DNA of 64,000 nt from Pukyongia sp963768085 (GTDB lineage: Bacteria > Bacteroidota > Bacteroidia > Flavobacteriales > Flavobacteriaceae), in assembly GCA_963768085.1 (NCBI GenBank), contig CAVYGO010000001.1, positions 62,001 through 126,000 of the forward strand, read 5' to 3'. Positions 51,065-59,867 of the stretch are shown piece by piece. A program made the position numbers and the translations under genes. The notes beneath the pieces are model-generated. The model worked only from the letters and a program-made list of their open reading frames with translations. It was not told where the DNA came from and did not search any database. Position 1 is the first letter of the stretch, and each line of letters begins with the position of its first letter.

Positions 51065-51364
51065 GATCAGCCGAATGACAAACTCCCAATCGGTGAAACA
51101 GCTATAGGCGCAGTATTGTTTATCAGGTACTTTCCCGATATAATTGCCGTCGCCATGATAGGATATTTCCTGGATGCCTAACCCGACCAAGCAGGGCAGC
51201 ATTCTCTGTGCGGATTTTGGCTATTTTTTCGATAGTTGGCCTTTTAACTTCAATTATTTTTTATCGTATAAACCGAAGGTCCTCGCCCTGATTTTCTGAC
51301 AATAATCATATGTTATCTCATTAATTATGAGTACCTTAAGAGAACCTAATCAATACTTTTAATC
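51065..51364. other. 300-bp intergenic region with possible gene remnant
   Basis: No complete gene is seen. On the minus strand two overlapping frames read protein-like text: EVKRPTIEKIAKIRTENAAL (about 51255-51195), then in another frame GIQEISYHGDGNYIGKVPDK and CAYSCFTDWEF (about 51185-51080). This could be a frameshifted remnant or chance. The plus strand also has a short hydrophobic frame after the carboxylase stop. No terminator hairpin is clear. Confidence 0.3.
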
Positions 51365-51787
51365 ATGGGAACCATAAAAACCTGGAACAAATGGGCGAAT
51401 CGACATACCTATTACCCACTCGATCTGTTACGTGTAGCACTTGGTGTTTTTTTATTCTATAAAGGGGTTTACTTTATGTCTAATTTACCCATGCTCATGG
51501 AGTTGTATGAACCAATGAAGCCAGTCTTTGGCGATATGATGCTGGTTCACTATATCGCACCTGCACATTTTGTAGGAGGCTTTCTTATCGTCGTCGGATT
51601 GTTAACCCGATGGGCCATCATTGCACAGCTGCCCATTCTTATAGTAGCTGTCCTTATCAATTTTATTGGAGAAATGAATACGAATAATTTACTGCTCTCT
51701 TCGAGCGTATTGTTGATTTGTGTCTTCTTTTTATTCTATGGTTCAGGCAGGCATTCGGTGGATAAGTATCTCAAAATGCAGAAATAA
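51365..51787 (+). CDS. DoxX-family membrane protein
   Basis: The 140-residue protein has four hydrophobic segments and the DoxX pattern: LDLLRVALGVFLFYKGVYF, HFVGGFLIVVGLLTRWAII and a short tail GRHSVDKYLKMQK. DoxX-like proteins are inner-membrane proteins linked in some species to redox or sulfur metabolism; the function here is unknown. A shorter homologue is encoded at 59868-60239. The convergent M24 peptidase gene ends 4 bases after its stop. Confidence 0.85.
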   Translation: MGTIKTWNKWANRHTYYPLDLLRVALGVFLFYKGVYFMSNLPMLMELYEPMKPVFGDMMLVHYIAPAHFVGGFLIVVGLLTRWAIIAQLPILIVAVLINFIGEMNTNNLLLSSSVLLICVFFLFYGSGRHSVDKYLKMQK

Positions 51788-51791
51788 CGGC

Positions 51792-53117
51792 CTATTTGGA
51801 AGGGATTGATCGTATTTGTTCCTGACGGCCATTAACATAACTGAAACCTTCCTCTCCATAAAATCCTGCCTCTTCAAGCATGATCCGAACGTCCTTTTGC
51901 CATTCCTCAATGGTCACTGTAGTATTTAATTCAATAGCATAAACCGTGTTGGGATAAAGAGGATAATCCCCGCGTACCGGAACTCCTCCCTGTGAGTCCC
52001 ACATACCTATGGTAGGTCCTGAACTATGGCCATAAGTTCCTAACGGATGCGTGTAAATTGCAGGTCGCAAACCTTCTTCTTTTCCTTCGGAAAGAGATTT
52101 AAGCAAAATTTCGTTACCCGTTCGCCCCGTTTTAAAATTAGAAGTAAAGATATCCTGTACCCGGTTACCATCGGAAAAGGCTTTTTTAAGAAAATCAGGA
52201 ACTTCCGTTTCATCGTCTTTTAAGACATAGGCGTGTTGCTGGCAATCGGTATTCAATCCTATATAAGTGATTCCGAAATCGCAATGAAGCAGGTCACCTG
52301 GTAGTATCACCTTATTTTTATCGCCTTTGGTAAATGAATATATATGACTTTTCAAGGCTTCATCCGATCTTTGAATATCCACGGTAGGATGGAACCAGGT
52401 CTCCAGGCCCATGTCCGTAACTTTCTGGCGCATCCACCAGACCACATCATCCGTAGTTGTGGTTCCTCGGGTAATCACTTTTTCTGAAAAAGCCTCGGCA
52501 ATAATGTTGTGCGTTATTTCCACCAGAGTATTGTAAAGTTCCATCTCTTTTGCGGTCCGTGTTTCTATCCATCCAATGGCAAGTTTTTCTGCTGAAACCA
52601 ACTTAGCCTCTAGATCATCCGGTAAGGCGTCTTTGAATTCAGAATAATCGGTATGTACCAATCCATCTGCTATTCCAAAGTGTTCGGAAATATTGATTCC
52701 GATCTTCTCAGGATTTCGTTCGCGAATTATTTCTACCAGTCTCGCCCATTGATCCGGTTGTTTCTCCTTCTCCCAGGATGAAACGATATTTTCACCGATA
52801 TCATAACGGGCGACAGCCAGTTTTTCTATGGTATTAGCCTCCTTGTTTCGGTAGAAAACCAAAATGGTTCTGCGCCGAGCGTTCAGCCATCGAGCCGGAA
52901 GCATGGTGCGCATAACAGGGTCTTCATTGTATTCCCGGGAGATAATAATCCACATATCGAAGTCGGCTCGATCCATAAGTTGAGGCAGGAGATTGTTGAA
53001 TCTATCAGCCAGGATCTCATCTTTTAGTTTTGCCCTGTCCCATTCGCTGAGGACTTGAGATTGCACGGTATAACATCCCAATATCATAAAAAAGAGTAAA
53101 ATTCGCATGGAAATCAA
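51792..53117 (-). CDS. M24-family metallopeptidase (Xaa-Pro aminopeptidase type)
   Basis: The 441-residue protein has a signal peptide (about residues 1-20, ending YTVQS) and a creatinase-type N-terminal domain. The pita-bread domain holds metal ligands in LLHCDFGITYIGLNTDCQ (two aspartates), the histidine of THPLGTYGHSSGP, and the glutamate in YAIELNTTV. It should remove N-terminal residues before proline in the periplasm. The usual last glutamate region reads RIMLEEAGFYGEEG. It may be partly divergent, so activity is likely but not certain. Confidence 0.88.
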   Translation of the reverse strand: MISMRILLFFMILGCYTVQSQVLSEWDRAKLKDEILADRFNNLLPQLMDRADFDMWIIISREYNEDPVMRTMLPARWLNARRRTILVFYRNKEANTIEKLAVARYDIGENIVSSWEKEKQPDQWARLVEIIRERNPEKIGINISEHFGIADGLVHTDYSEFKDALPDDLEAKLVSAEKLAIGWIETRTAKEMELYNTLVEITHNIIAEAFSEKVITRGTTTTDDVVWWMRQKVTDMGLETWFHPTVDIQRSDEALKSHIYSFTKGDKNKVILPGDLLHCDFGITYIGLNTDCQQHAYVLKDDETEVPDFLKKAFSDGNRVQDIFTSNFKTGRTGNEILLKSLSEGKEEGLRPAIYTHPLGTYGHSSGPTIGMWDSQGGVPVRGDYPLYPNTVYAIELNTTVTIEEWQKDVRIMLEEAGFYGEEGFSYVNGRQEQIRSIPSK

Positions 53118-53142
53118 TTTTTCCTAAAGATACATTTTTCGA

Positions 53143-53175
53143 TAAAAAAAGAGCCGGAAAACGGCTCTTTTATCG
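53143..53175 (-). terminator. terminator after the plug-domain protein gene
   Basis: Arms GAGCCG / CGGCTC inside a longer A/T-flanked palindrome that extends to CGATAAA / TTTATCG. On the minus strand a run of seven T follows. It separates this gene from the M24 peptidase gene. Confidence 0.8.
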
Positions 53176-53192
53176 ATGGTTATACAGAGGGA

Positions 53193-54917
53193 TCACAGAA
53201 CAGCAATCCGATCCATTAATTGTATTTTTCTATCATCAGATATACGTACCAATTTAACCTCCTTGGTTTGATTGGGACGACCGTAATTTCGGAATACCGT
53301 CAATTTCACATACGTAGGTCCATCAACGTCAAGAATCTCACCCTCTTCGAGCGGATGACCTACTTTTAGGTAATAGGATCCTGTTTGCAACTGTTCAAGC
53401 TCGAAGATCTCCGGTCCGAATCCGGTTTCATTATTGGGTAACAACATCCCTCCATTACGGGTACGCGGATTATCGGCCGTGGCTACCTCGAGATAAGGAT
53501 CGATCACTTTCAGATCCAGATCGACATCGGCGCGATTCCAGTCGATCACAACCCGCATGTCCTTCGTGACATCGTTAAGGTCCGATAGCCGGATTTTATA
53601 CGCACCTCTGGCTGCTTCTGAAGTTCTTAAAATCCTGGTGATATCATCTTCAATAATAGTTCTGTAAGCCTTGTCCAGATTTGCGCGCTGCGTTACTGCA
53701 AATAATAGTTTCACCGCCTCGTTCACATTGCCTGTTTCTTCCAAAATCAGTGCCAGATCCCGATATGATTGAGGTTGATCCGGTAACAACTTCATTAGTT
53801 TTCGATAGATCTGAACCGCATCCATGGATTTGTTTTGTTCTTCCAGCTTAAAGGCGAGTACTTTTAGAAGTTTCGGATTTGTAGTATTCACCTGAACAAA
53901 AGAATTCAAGACTCCCATGGCAAAATCCGGGTCTACATTCTTGAATCTATCGAATACATCCACGTAGAAAGCTGGATCATCTGTGTTTTCCTTACGCAGT
54001 TTTAAATAGGTACTCATATAATCCTCACTGGCAAGAATGGCTTTTACAAGAGACTGATAGGGGCTTTCATACCCTAACTCCGTGGTAGTTCGTTCATTCG
54101 CCAATCGATTTCTCGCCTCTTCCTGTACCGCCAAATATCGTTCGCTGTATGGCAGCTCGGGCGCCATTTCATAGTCTTTTTGAGAACCTGATTTAGTCGT
54201 AATAAGAACTACCCCGTTTCTGCCTTCCTGTCCGTATAGGACTGTTGCACTTAGGCCACGAAGTATCTTTACGCTTTCAATATTGTTTGGATCGAGGTCG
54301 AGAAATCGGCTACTGGTAACAGCACCCCCTCCGGAAAGACCTGCAATATCATTGGTGCCGGAATTGAATGGCATTCCATCTACAATAAACAATGGCGTGT
54401 TGTTGCCGGTAATTGAGCTACTGGATCGTATTACAAAATTTGTACCCGAACCTACGGCACCACTCGTCGCTGTGATTCGGGCGCCGGGAATTTTCCCAAC
54501 CATGGAACGAATAACGTCCGACTCCGGTTTATTCTCGATGTCTTTTGCTTCCAGTATGGTTACGGAAGTTGGGATTATCTTTTTACTTTTAGGTATTCCA
54601 TAGGTACGTATTATAACCTGACCGATCTCTTCTGCTTTTTGGGTCATTATAATATCCATTACCCCAGCATTTTTTATTTCGAGATATTCATCATTCATAC
54701 CCAGGTAAGAACATTTAAGTCGTTGTCCGATACTTGCTTCGATCGAGAAATTTCCATCGAAATCGGTTTGTACACCTTTTTTGGTTCCTTCAATTAAGAT
54801 ATTAGCACCATTAAGTTGTACATTAAATTCATCGGTCACCGTTCCGGAGACGGTAACAGTTTGTGCGGTGATTTGAAGCACCAGCAAACATAAAATCGTA
54901 GTAAATAGTTTTTTCAT
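53193..54917 (-). CDS. secreted protein: carboxypeptidase-like domain, TonB-receptor plug, TPR, DUF2135-like domain (no barrel)
   Basis: The 574-residue protein has a signal peptide (1-18). A carboxypeptidase-regulatory-like domain follows (about 20-92; SGTVTDEFNVQLNGANILIEG). Next is a complete SusC/TonB-receptor plug (about 105-235; IRSMVGKIPGARI, PLFIVDGMPFNSG, IESVKILRGLSATVLYG, GVVLITTKSG). No outer-membrane barrel comes after it. Instead there is a helical TPR-like region (about 340-430; AVQIYRKLMKLLPDQPQSYR) and a beta-rich C-terminus (about 440-560) with DWNRADVDLDLKVIDP and a late GPEIFELEQL resembling DUF2135. It cannot be a channel itself. Binding to an outer-membrane partner or a sensing role is inferred. 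No TonB box is evident. Confidence 0.85.
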   Translation of the reverse strand: MKKLFTTILCLLVLQITAQTVTVSGTVTDEFNVQLNGANILIEGTKKGVQTDFDGNFSIEASIGQRLKCSYLGMNDEYLEIKNAGVMDIIMTQKAEEIGQVIIRTYGIPKSKKIIPTSVTILEAKDIENKPESDVIRSMVGKIPGARITATSGAVGSGTNFVIRSSSSITGNNTPLFIVDGMPFNSGTNDIAGLSGGGAVTSSRFLDLDPNNIESVKILRGLSATVLYGQEGRNGVVLITTKSGSQKDYEMAPELPYSERYLAVQEEARNRLANERTTTELGYESPYQSLVKAILASEDYMSTYLKLRKENTDDPAFYVDVFDRFKNVDPDFAMGVLNSFVQVNTTNPKLLKVLAFKLEEQNKSMDAVQIYRKLMKLLPDQPQSYRDLALILEETGNVNEAVKLLFAVTQRANLDKAYRTIIEDDITRILRTSEAARGAYKIRLSDLNDVTKDMRVVIDWNRADVDLDLKVIDPYLEVATADNPRTRNGGMLLPNNETGFGPEIFELEQLQTGSYYLKVGHPLEEGEILDVDGPTYVKLTVFRNYGRPNQTKEVKLVRISDDRKIQLMDRIAVL

Positions 54918-55015
54918 AACGCTGTTGTTTTAAAGAATTTTCATAAAACTAGGTAGCGTAATCAAAAAAATAAACAACCAATGAGTAAAGGGCTACTTTG
55001 AGCGAGGGAAATTTC

Positions 55016-56092
55016 TTATTTGTATTTCTGAAGTACGTTTAAAACGTCCTGGCGCTTTAATTTGCCAGTTTCTGTATATACAAATCGTGACAGACTGTAC
55101 ACTTTTCTTGGGCGTTCGTGTGGTTCCAGTTTTTGAAAAGCTTCGGACAGGTTGGGGACGTTATCTTCATTGCCTTCGAAAACCATGATCACACATTCAC
55201 CCAATTCCTTATCCTTTTCCGAAGCTATTAAAAAATTGTTGGCAATATCGGGTGCCAGTTTAGCTTCCAGTACTTCCGGGTATATTTTTATTCCGCCACT
55301 GTTTATCACGTTATCGTATCGGCCATGCCAGTTGAAGTTGGTTGGTGAGTTAAGTGTCACTATATCGTTGGTGATAATGGGAGCGTCCAGTACATTAGGC
55401 GCATTTATAATCAGGCACTCTCGTTCATCCACCGAAAATTTCACTTCAGGGAGTGCTGAGAAACTATCACTTCTCGCCGGACCATTCAATCTTCGAACAG
55501 CAATATGCGTTGAAGTTTCGGTCATTCCATACGTTGCGAACACTTCAGTGCTGACATCCTGCAATCTGGCTTCAAGTTCGGCAGGAATTCTTCCACCTCC
55601 GATGATGAGTTTTTTAACCTTGCCAAGAGACTCCATGGAATGCCATACCTGATAGGGTACCATGGCCACAAAATCGTAGTCATTGTCGTATTCAGTGAGG
55701 GAATCTTTGGAGGGAGTCACAATATGCAGGTCCCAGCCCAGAACCATTGCCCGGACCAGCATCATTCTCCCGGCAATATAATCTGCTGAAAGACAGAGCA
55801 ATGCCTGCGTGCTACTTCCTGTTTTAAAATAGCTCCCGGTTGCCCTGGCACTATTGATCATGTGTTCTTTCCTGAGCTCTATAATTTTTGGCTTATCAGT
55901 AGATCCTGAAGTCTTAACCGTAACGGTTTCGGTAAAGTCAAGCCATTGTTCCAAAAACCTCACTACGCTGGCTTCCTGGTCGTTACCATCTTCCAGCAAA
56001 CCATCCGCGAAGTTGAGTACCTCTTCCGCGGAAGAGAAGTTAAGTCCGTTGAGTTTAAAAGCCGGATGAAGTGATTGTGAGGTTGGTTTCAA
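55016..56092 (-). CDS. menE: o-succinylbenzoate-CoA ligase (AMP-binding protein)
   Basis: The 358-residue enzyme activates o-succinylbenzoate with CoA and ATP in menaquinone synthesis. The AMP-binding P-loop TVKTSGSTDKPKIIELRK, the motif VFATYGMTETSTHIA, the hinge GRYDNVINSGGIKIYPE and a C-terminal lysine region ETGKLKRQDVL are present. It is shorter than typical MenE (about 450-500), as is usual in Bacteroidota, which have a shortened N-terminal subdomain. It follows the CPBP gene by 11 bases in the men row, which decides the function. Confidence 0.88.
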   Translation of the reverse strand: MKPTSQSLHPAFKLNGLNFSSAEEVLNFADGLLEDGNDQEASVVRFLEQWLDFTETVTVKTSGSTDKPKIIELRKEHMINSARATGSYFKTGSSTQALLCLSADYIAGRMMLVRAMVLGWDLHIVTPSKDSLTEYDNDYDFVAMVPYQVWHSMESLGKVKKLIIGGGRIPAELEARLQDVSTEVFATYGMTETSTHIAVRRLNGPARSDSFSALPEVKFSVDERECLIINAPNVLDAPIITNDIVTLNSPTNFNWHGRYDNVINSGGIKIYPEVLEAKLAPDIANNFLIASEKDKELGECVIMVFEGNEDNVPNLSEAFQKLEPHERPRKVYSLSRFVYTETGKLKRQDVLNVLQKYK

Positions 56093-56103
56093 GTATATCC
56101 GAA

Positions 56104-57063
56104 TTAATTTATATGCTCTGCTATTTGCTGTTCATCGAGTGGTGGTTCGACTTTACCAAACAGTTTGTCGCGCCAGTCAGTCCATTTATATCGCCAGGCC
56201 ATTATCCCAAGAAAGATCGGATAAAAGATCAAGACAGGGATCAATACATCCAAGCCAGCCGATGGTTCGGAAATATCTTTTAAAATCGAATTGGTTTGAA
56301 AAACCGTCCAGTCCGCAGTAACTAACAAGGCTGCCACCAGATTATTACCGGCATGAAAACCAAGAGCCAATTCGAGGCCATCATCCATCAGCGTTATTAT
56401 ACCCAGAAATAGACCTGTGCCGATATAGTATATCATAATTATATATCCCAGTTTTTCAACTTCAGGATTAAAAATATGAAGCCCTCCGAAAATAAGAGAT
56501 GTGAACAATAGCGGCAGCCAGCGATTTCCAGCCGCCACCCCTATTCCCTGCATAAGGTATCCCCGGAAAAAATACTCTTCAAAGCTGGTTTGTAATGGTA
56601 CCATAATGATTGCAATGATAGCCAGTATGATAAAAGGTACAATCTCGAACTGAAGGACATAGTCTTCCTTATTACTAAAATAATCGAGAGATGTAAGTGC
56701 TAAGGTCGTAATACCAATAAGTCCAAAACCAAACCAAAACCGTTTCCAGTCGATCTTCTTGCGGGCCGTTGTAAGAGAAGTAATTGTCTGTTTATGAAGA
56801 AATCTCACCGTGAGATACAGTCCTGCCATGCCGATCGCAAAGCCTAATAACATTAAGAAGAAGGTGAGATTCGAATCCAACGTATTCATCAGAATACTAG
56901 GATCTTCCAAATCTGCATAGGACCCTCCTTCACTTATAATTTTCAGGAGAACCACTACTATAAATGGAATCGTCCCTAACTGTGAAATGAGAAAAATAAA
57001 TATTCCTCCAACGAGGTAGCGCCATCCTTCGTGCAGATTATTAAAAGCTTGTGCTATGTACAT
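56104..57063 (-). CDS. CPBP-family intramembrane glutamic protease
   Basis: The 319-residue protein has about eight hydrophobic segments and all Abi/CPBP motifs: EEYFFRGYLMQG (E-E-x-x-x-R), the histidine in FGGLHIF, and GFHAGNNLVAAL near the C-terminus. Members are relatives of Rce1 prenyl-protein proteases, with roles ranging from bacteriocin immunity to sortase-like processing. It lies inside the menaquinone gene row between menC and menE (gaps 9 and 11 bases), so it is co-expressed. A direct link to quinone synthesis is not known. Confidence 0.88.
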   Translation of the reverse strand: MYIAQAFNNLHEGWRYLVGGIFIFLISQLGTIPFIVVVLLKIISEGGSYADLEDPSILMNTLDSNLTFFLMLLGFAIGMAGLYLTVRFLHKQTITSLTTARKKIDWKRFWFGFGLIGITTLALTSLDYFSNKEDYVLQFEIVPFIILAIIAIIMVPLQTSFEEYFFRGYLMQGIGVAAGNRWLPLLFTSLIFGGLHIFNPEVEKLGYIIMIYYIGTGLFLGIITLMDDGLELALGFHAGNNLVAALLVTADWTVFQTNSILKDISEPSAGLDVLIPVLIFYPIFLGIMAWRYKWTDWRDKLFGKVEPPLDEQQIAEHIN

Positions 57064-57072
57064 TTTAGCAAA

Positions 57073-58119
57073 TTAATTATTTAATAGTTTCAAATCCCAT
57101 GGAATCCCTGGTTGGTATCGTAGTAATCCATCATTTACTTTGAGCGGTGAAGGAATATTATTTACAAACAAACTTCCCGTCCCTAATCCTTGTGGCAATT
57201 TACTATTTTTTATGAAGGTGTATTGAGAAATTGCATTTAATCCGATGTTGCTTTCCAGGGCCGATGTTATCCACCAACCGGCTCCTATTTCCTCGGCGAT
57301 CGAAATCCATTCGTCACATCCCCGGAAGCCGCCAACCAGGGTTGGTTTCAAGATAATAAAATGCGGATTTATAGTTTTGAGCAGTTTCTTCTTTGCTTCA
57401 GAAGAAAACACACCGATCAGCTCTTCATCCAAGGCAATCGGTAGTGGTGTGCCCTCGCATAATATCGCCATTTCTTGTGGCTGACCTGCTTTAATTGGCT
57501 GTTCTATGGAATGCAGATCGAATTCGGCTAATCGTTTTAATTTTTCTAATGCTTCGGAAGGTGAAAAGGCGCCATTGGCATCGACACGTAGTTCTATTTC
57601 GGAAGCGTTGAATTCCTTCCGGATTCCTTTCAGTAAGGCAAGTTCTGTTTCGAAATCAATAGCCCCGATCTTCATCTTAATACAACTGAATCCGAGCTTT
57701 AATTTTTCAGATATCTGGGTTTTCATAAAAACTTCATTACCCATCCATATCAGTCCGTTAATGGGAACAGCACTTTTACCTTCAGAAAATTCAGAAGAAA
57801 AAATCTGAAATGGATCTGCAGAGCGTAACGATCTGAAGGCCGTTTCCAGCCCTATTTGAATTGCAGGAAATTCGGTCAATTTATTATAAAGGTTAATCAC
57901 TCCCGAATTGATATTGGTGCAAACCCATTTTAATGTATCTTCAAAATCGGGCCTGTCGTCTACACTAAGGCCCCGAAACATTGCACATTCTCCTATTCCA
58001 AGCTTACCATCTTCGCGAAGAATCAAAAACCAGGTATCCCTGGTGGTAAGTACACCCCGTGAGGTACCGCCCGGGCGTTTGAATTGTAACGTGTGTTTTT
58101 GGAAGGAGGCATCAATCAT
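57073..58119 (-). CDS. menC: o-succinylbenzoate synthase
   Basis: The 348-residue enolase-superfamily enzyme dehydrates SHCHC to o-succinylbenzoate. The catalytic and metal residues are visible: the KxK pair in SCIKMKIGA, metal aspartate in RVDANGAFSP, glutamate in SIEQPIKAG, aspartate in ALDEELIG and the second lysine in ILKPTLVGG. It is in one row with menA, the MBL hydrolase, CPBP and menE. menB, menD and menF are not in the window. Confidence 0.93.
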   Translation of the reverse strand: MIDASFQKHTLQFKRPGGTSRGVLTTRDTWFLILREDGKLGIGECAMFRGLSVDDRPDFEDTLKWVCTNINSGVINLYNKLTEFPAIQIGLETAFRSLRSADPFQIFSSEFSEGKSAVPINGLIWMGNEVFMKTQISEKLKLGFSCIKMKIGAIDFETELALLKGIRKEFNASEIELRVDANGAFSPSEALEKLKRLAEFDLHSIEQPIKAGQPQEMAILCEGTPLPIALDEELIGVFSSEAKKKLLKTINPHFIILKPTLVGGFRGCDEWISIAEEIGAGWWITSALESNIGLNAISQYTFIKNSKLPQGLGTGSLFVNNIPSPLKVNDGLLRYQPGIPWDLKLLNN

Positions 58120-58124
58120 AATTA

Positions 58125-58152
58125 GAGACCCCTCGACTGCGCTCGGGGTGAC
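58125..58152. repeat. REP-like palindrome in the menaquinone gene row
   Basis: AGACCCCTCGACTGCGCTCGGGGTGACA can fold by its ACCCC / GGGGT arms and has inner CG pairs. The wording CTCGACTGCGCTCGGGGTGACA is one I recall as a dispersed intergenic repeat in many Bacteroidota genomes. It lies in the 41-base gap between the MBL hydrolase and menC genes. Confidence 0.55.
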
Positions 58153-58160
58153 ATTACATA

Positions 58161-58841
58161 TTATAGTTCAATTGATTCTCCGATTTCCAGTAACATCAGG
58201 TCTTTACCTGCGTCATAAAATTTTCGTTTGGCAACATCATGATCAATTTCAATAAATCCAAAAGTGTCGTAATGAACGCCAAGAACTTTATCACAGTCCA
58301 CAAAATCACTGGCAATAATAGCGTCATCCACACCCATGGTAAAATTGTCGCCAATAGGTAAGATTGCGAGATCCAGTTTTGTTCGCATGGGTATAAGTTT
58401 CATATCCATAGTTAGCGCCGTATCACCCGCTATATAGACATTTTTATGTTCCCCTTCTATTACAAATCCGCCCGGATCGCCACCATTACTTCCGTCCGGA
58501 AAGGCGCTGGTATGAATAGCATTAACGTATTTTACATTTCCAAAATCGAATTTCCAGTTGCCACCGTGATTCATAGGATGTACCTTAAATCCTTTCTCCT
58601 GGTAATGCATGGCAATCTCATAATTACTAACAATAGTAGCTCCTGTATTTCTGGCAATTGCTTCGGCATCGAGCACATGATCCTGATGTGCATGAGTAAG
58701 TAAAATATAGTCAGCCTGCAGCATATCTATGTCTACCTTATCTTTTGAAAGCGGATTTCCACTGATGAACGGATCGACAATAATGTGTTTATTGGAAACT
58801 TCAATGGCGAGGCTGTTCTGACCGTAAAATGTGATTTTCAT
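58161..58841 (-). CDS. metal-dependent hydrolase, UPF0173 (metallo-beta-lactamase fold)
   Basis: The 226-residue cytoplasmic protein has a complete H-x-H-x-D-H motif (H50, H52, D54, H55 in LLTHAHQDHVLDAEA), then VHPMNHGGNW, VYIAGDTALTMDMKL and LGVHYDTFGFIEID. These match the YtkL/UPF0173 family, whose substrate is unknown. It sits between menA (29-base gap) and menC, a frequent arrangement in flavobacteria. In contrast to the lipoprotein at 43737-44561 it keeps all metal ligands. Confidence 0.92.
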   Translation of the reverse strand: MKITFYGQNSLAIEVSNKHIIVDPFISGNPLSKDKVDIDMLQADYILLTHAHQDHVLDAEAIARNTGATIVSNYEIAMHYQEKGFKVHPMNHGGNWKFDFGNVKYVNAIHTSAFPDGSNGGDPGGFVIEGEHKNVYIAGDTALTMDMKLIPMRTKLDLAILPIGDNFTMGVDDAIIASDFVDCDKVLGVHYDTFGFIEIDHDVAKRKFYDAGKDLMLLEIGESIEL

Positions 58842-58870
58842 AACTCTTATAATTTTAATGAAAGATACTT

Positions 58871-59773
58871 CTAAATGAAATTCGTTGCAAATAACAACAG
58901 GGCGAATAAGAATATACTCAGTGCTACTTTTTTTAATTCAGGATCCAGAGTCGTGGCATCTTTGGTCCTTATTACTTTCAGCACGTTCAGGAACAGAGGA
59001 ATAAAAGCGATAAGAGGTATAAAATACTTCAATCCGCCATGTTCAATCCATAAATAAGTTGCTGCCGCAATAAACGCTATAAGAATTAGGGTTGCATGAT
59101 AATATTTAACCTTTTCAGCACCCAGAGTAACGGCCAGAGTCTTTTTGTTTACTTTGGCATCGCTTATCCTGTCTCTCATGTTATTCAGGTTGAGGACGGC
59201 GGTGCTTAACGATCCGATAGTAATCGCCGGAAGAAAAATAAGATTACCAAGGTTTTGAGTATACAAGAAGTAACAACCCATCACTCCTACGATTCCGAAG
59301 AAAACAAAGACAAAGAGATCTCCCAGCGTGCGATAGCCATAAGCCGATTTCCCAACGGTATATGTGATAGCAGCTATAATAGCCGCTATACCCAGGTTAA
59401 AGAATATAAAGGACAGCAGGAAATTCTCCCTTCCGAAGGCTATAAAGATGAGCAGACTTGCCAGAAGCAAGGTGACCGCGGAAGTAATGACCATTCCTCT
59501 TTTTAACTCTTTTGCCTTTAACAAACCACTCTGGAATGCCCTGGAGGGGCCAACTCTGTCTTTATTATCAGTGCCCTTTACACCATCCCCGTAATCATTG
59601 GCGAAGTTGGAAAGGATTTGAAATCCAAGGGTAGTGGCCATTGCTAAGATAAAAACCGGGAGCCTGAACGAATCAATGGCATAGGCGGCGGCACTTCCTG
59701 TAATAATTCCTGAAACAGACAGCGGCAAAGTTCGCAAACGAGCAGCAGAAATCCAGGCTTTTACTTTAGACAT
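58871..59773 (-). CDS. menA: 1,4-dihydroxy-2-naphthoate prenyltransferase
   Basis: The 300-residue UbiA-superfamily membrane enzyme joins a polyprenyl chain to dihydroxynaphthoate, giving demethylmenaquinone. The first aspartate-rich motif is NFANDYGDGVKGTDNKDR (about 57-74), followed by GPSRAFQSGLL. The second is NNMRDRISDAKVNKKTLAV. About nine hydrophobic helices are visible. It is the first gene of the men row, which reads menA, MBL hydrolase, menC, CPBP, menE. Menaquinone is the respiratory quinone of the family. Confidence 0.94.
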   Translation of the reverse strand: MSKVKAWISAARLRTLPLSVSGIITGSAAAYAIDSFRLPVFILAMATTLGFQILSNFANDYGDGVKGTDNKDRVGPSRAFQSGLLKAKELKRGMVITSAVTLLLASLLIFIAFGRENFLLSFIFFNLGIAAIIAAITYTVGKSAYGYRTLGDLFVFVFFGIVGVMGCYFLYTQNLGNLIFLPAITIGSLSTAVLNLNNMRDRISDAKVNKKTLAVTLGAEKVKYYHATLILIAFIAAATYLWIEHGGLKYFIPLIAFIPLFLNVLKVIRTKDATTLDPELKKVALSIFLFALLLFATNFI

Positions 59774-59867
59774 CTAAGATAAATTATCATGTAAAAATAC
59801 GGCTAAATTGTAAAACCGGTTTCTTTTCTTATTTTTATCCTTTAACTAATAAAATTTGAACTTACTT

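Noticed and set aside
59856..59867. TTG start for the second DoxX gene
   Set aside because: The in-frame ATG at 59868 gives the normal family N-terminus; four extra residues add nothing recognisable.
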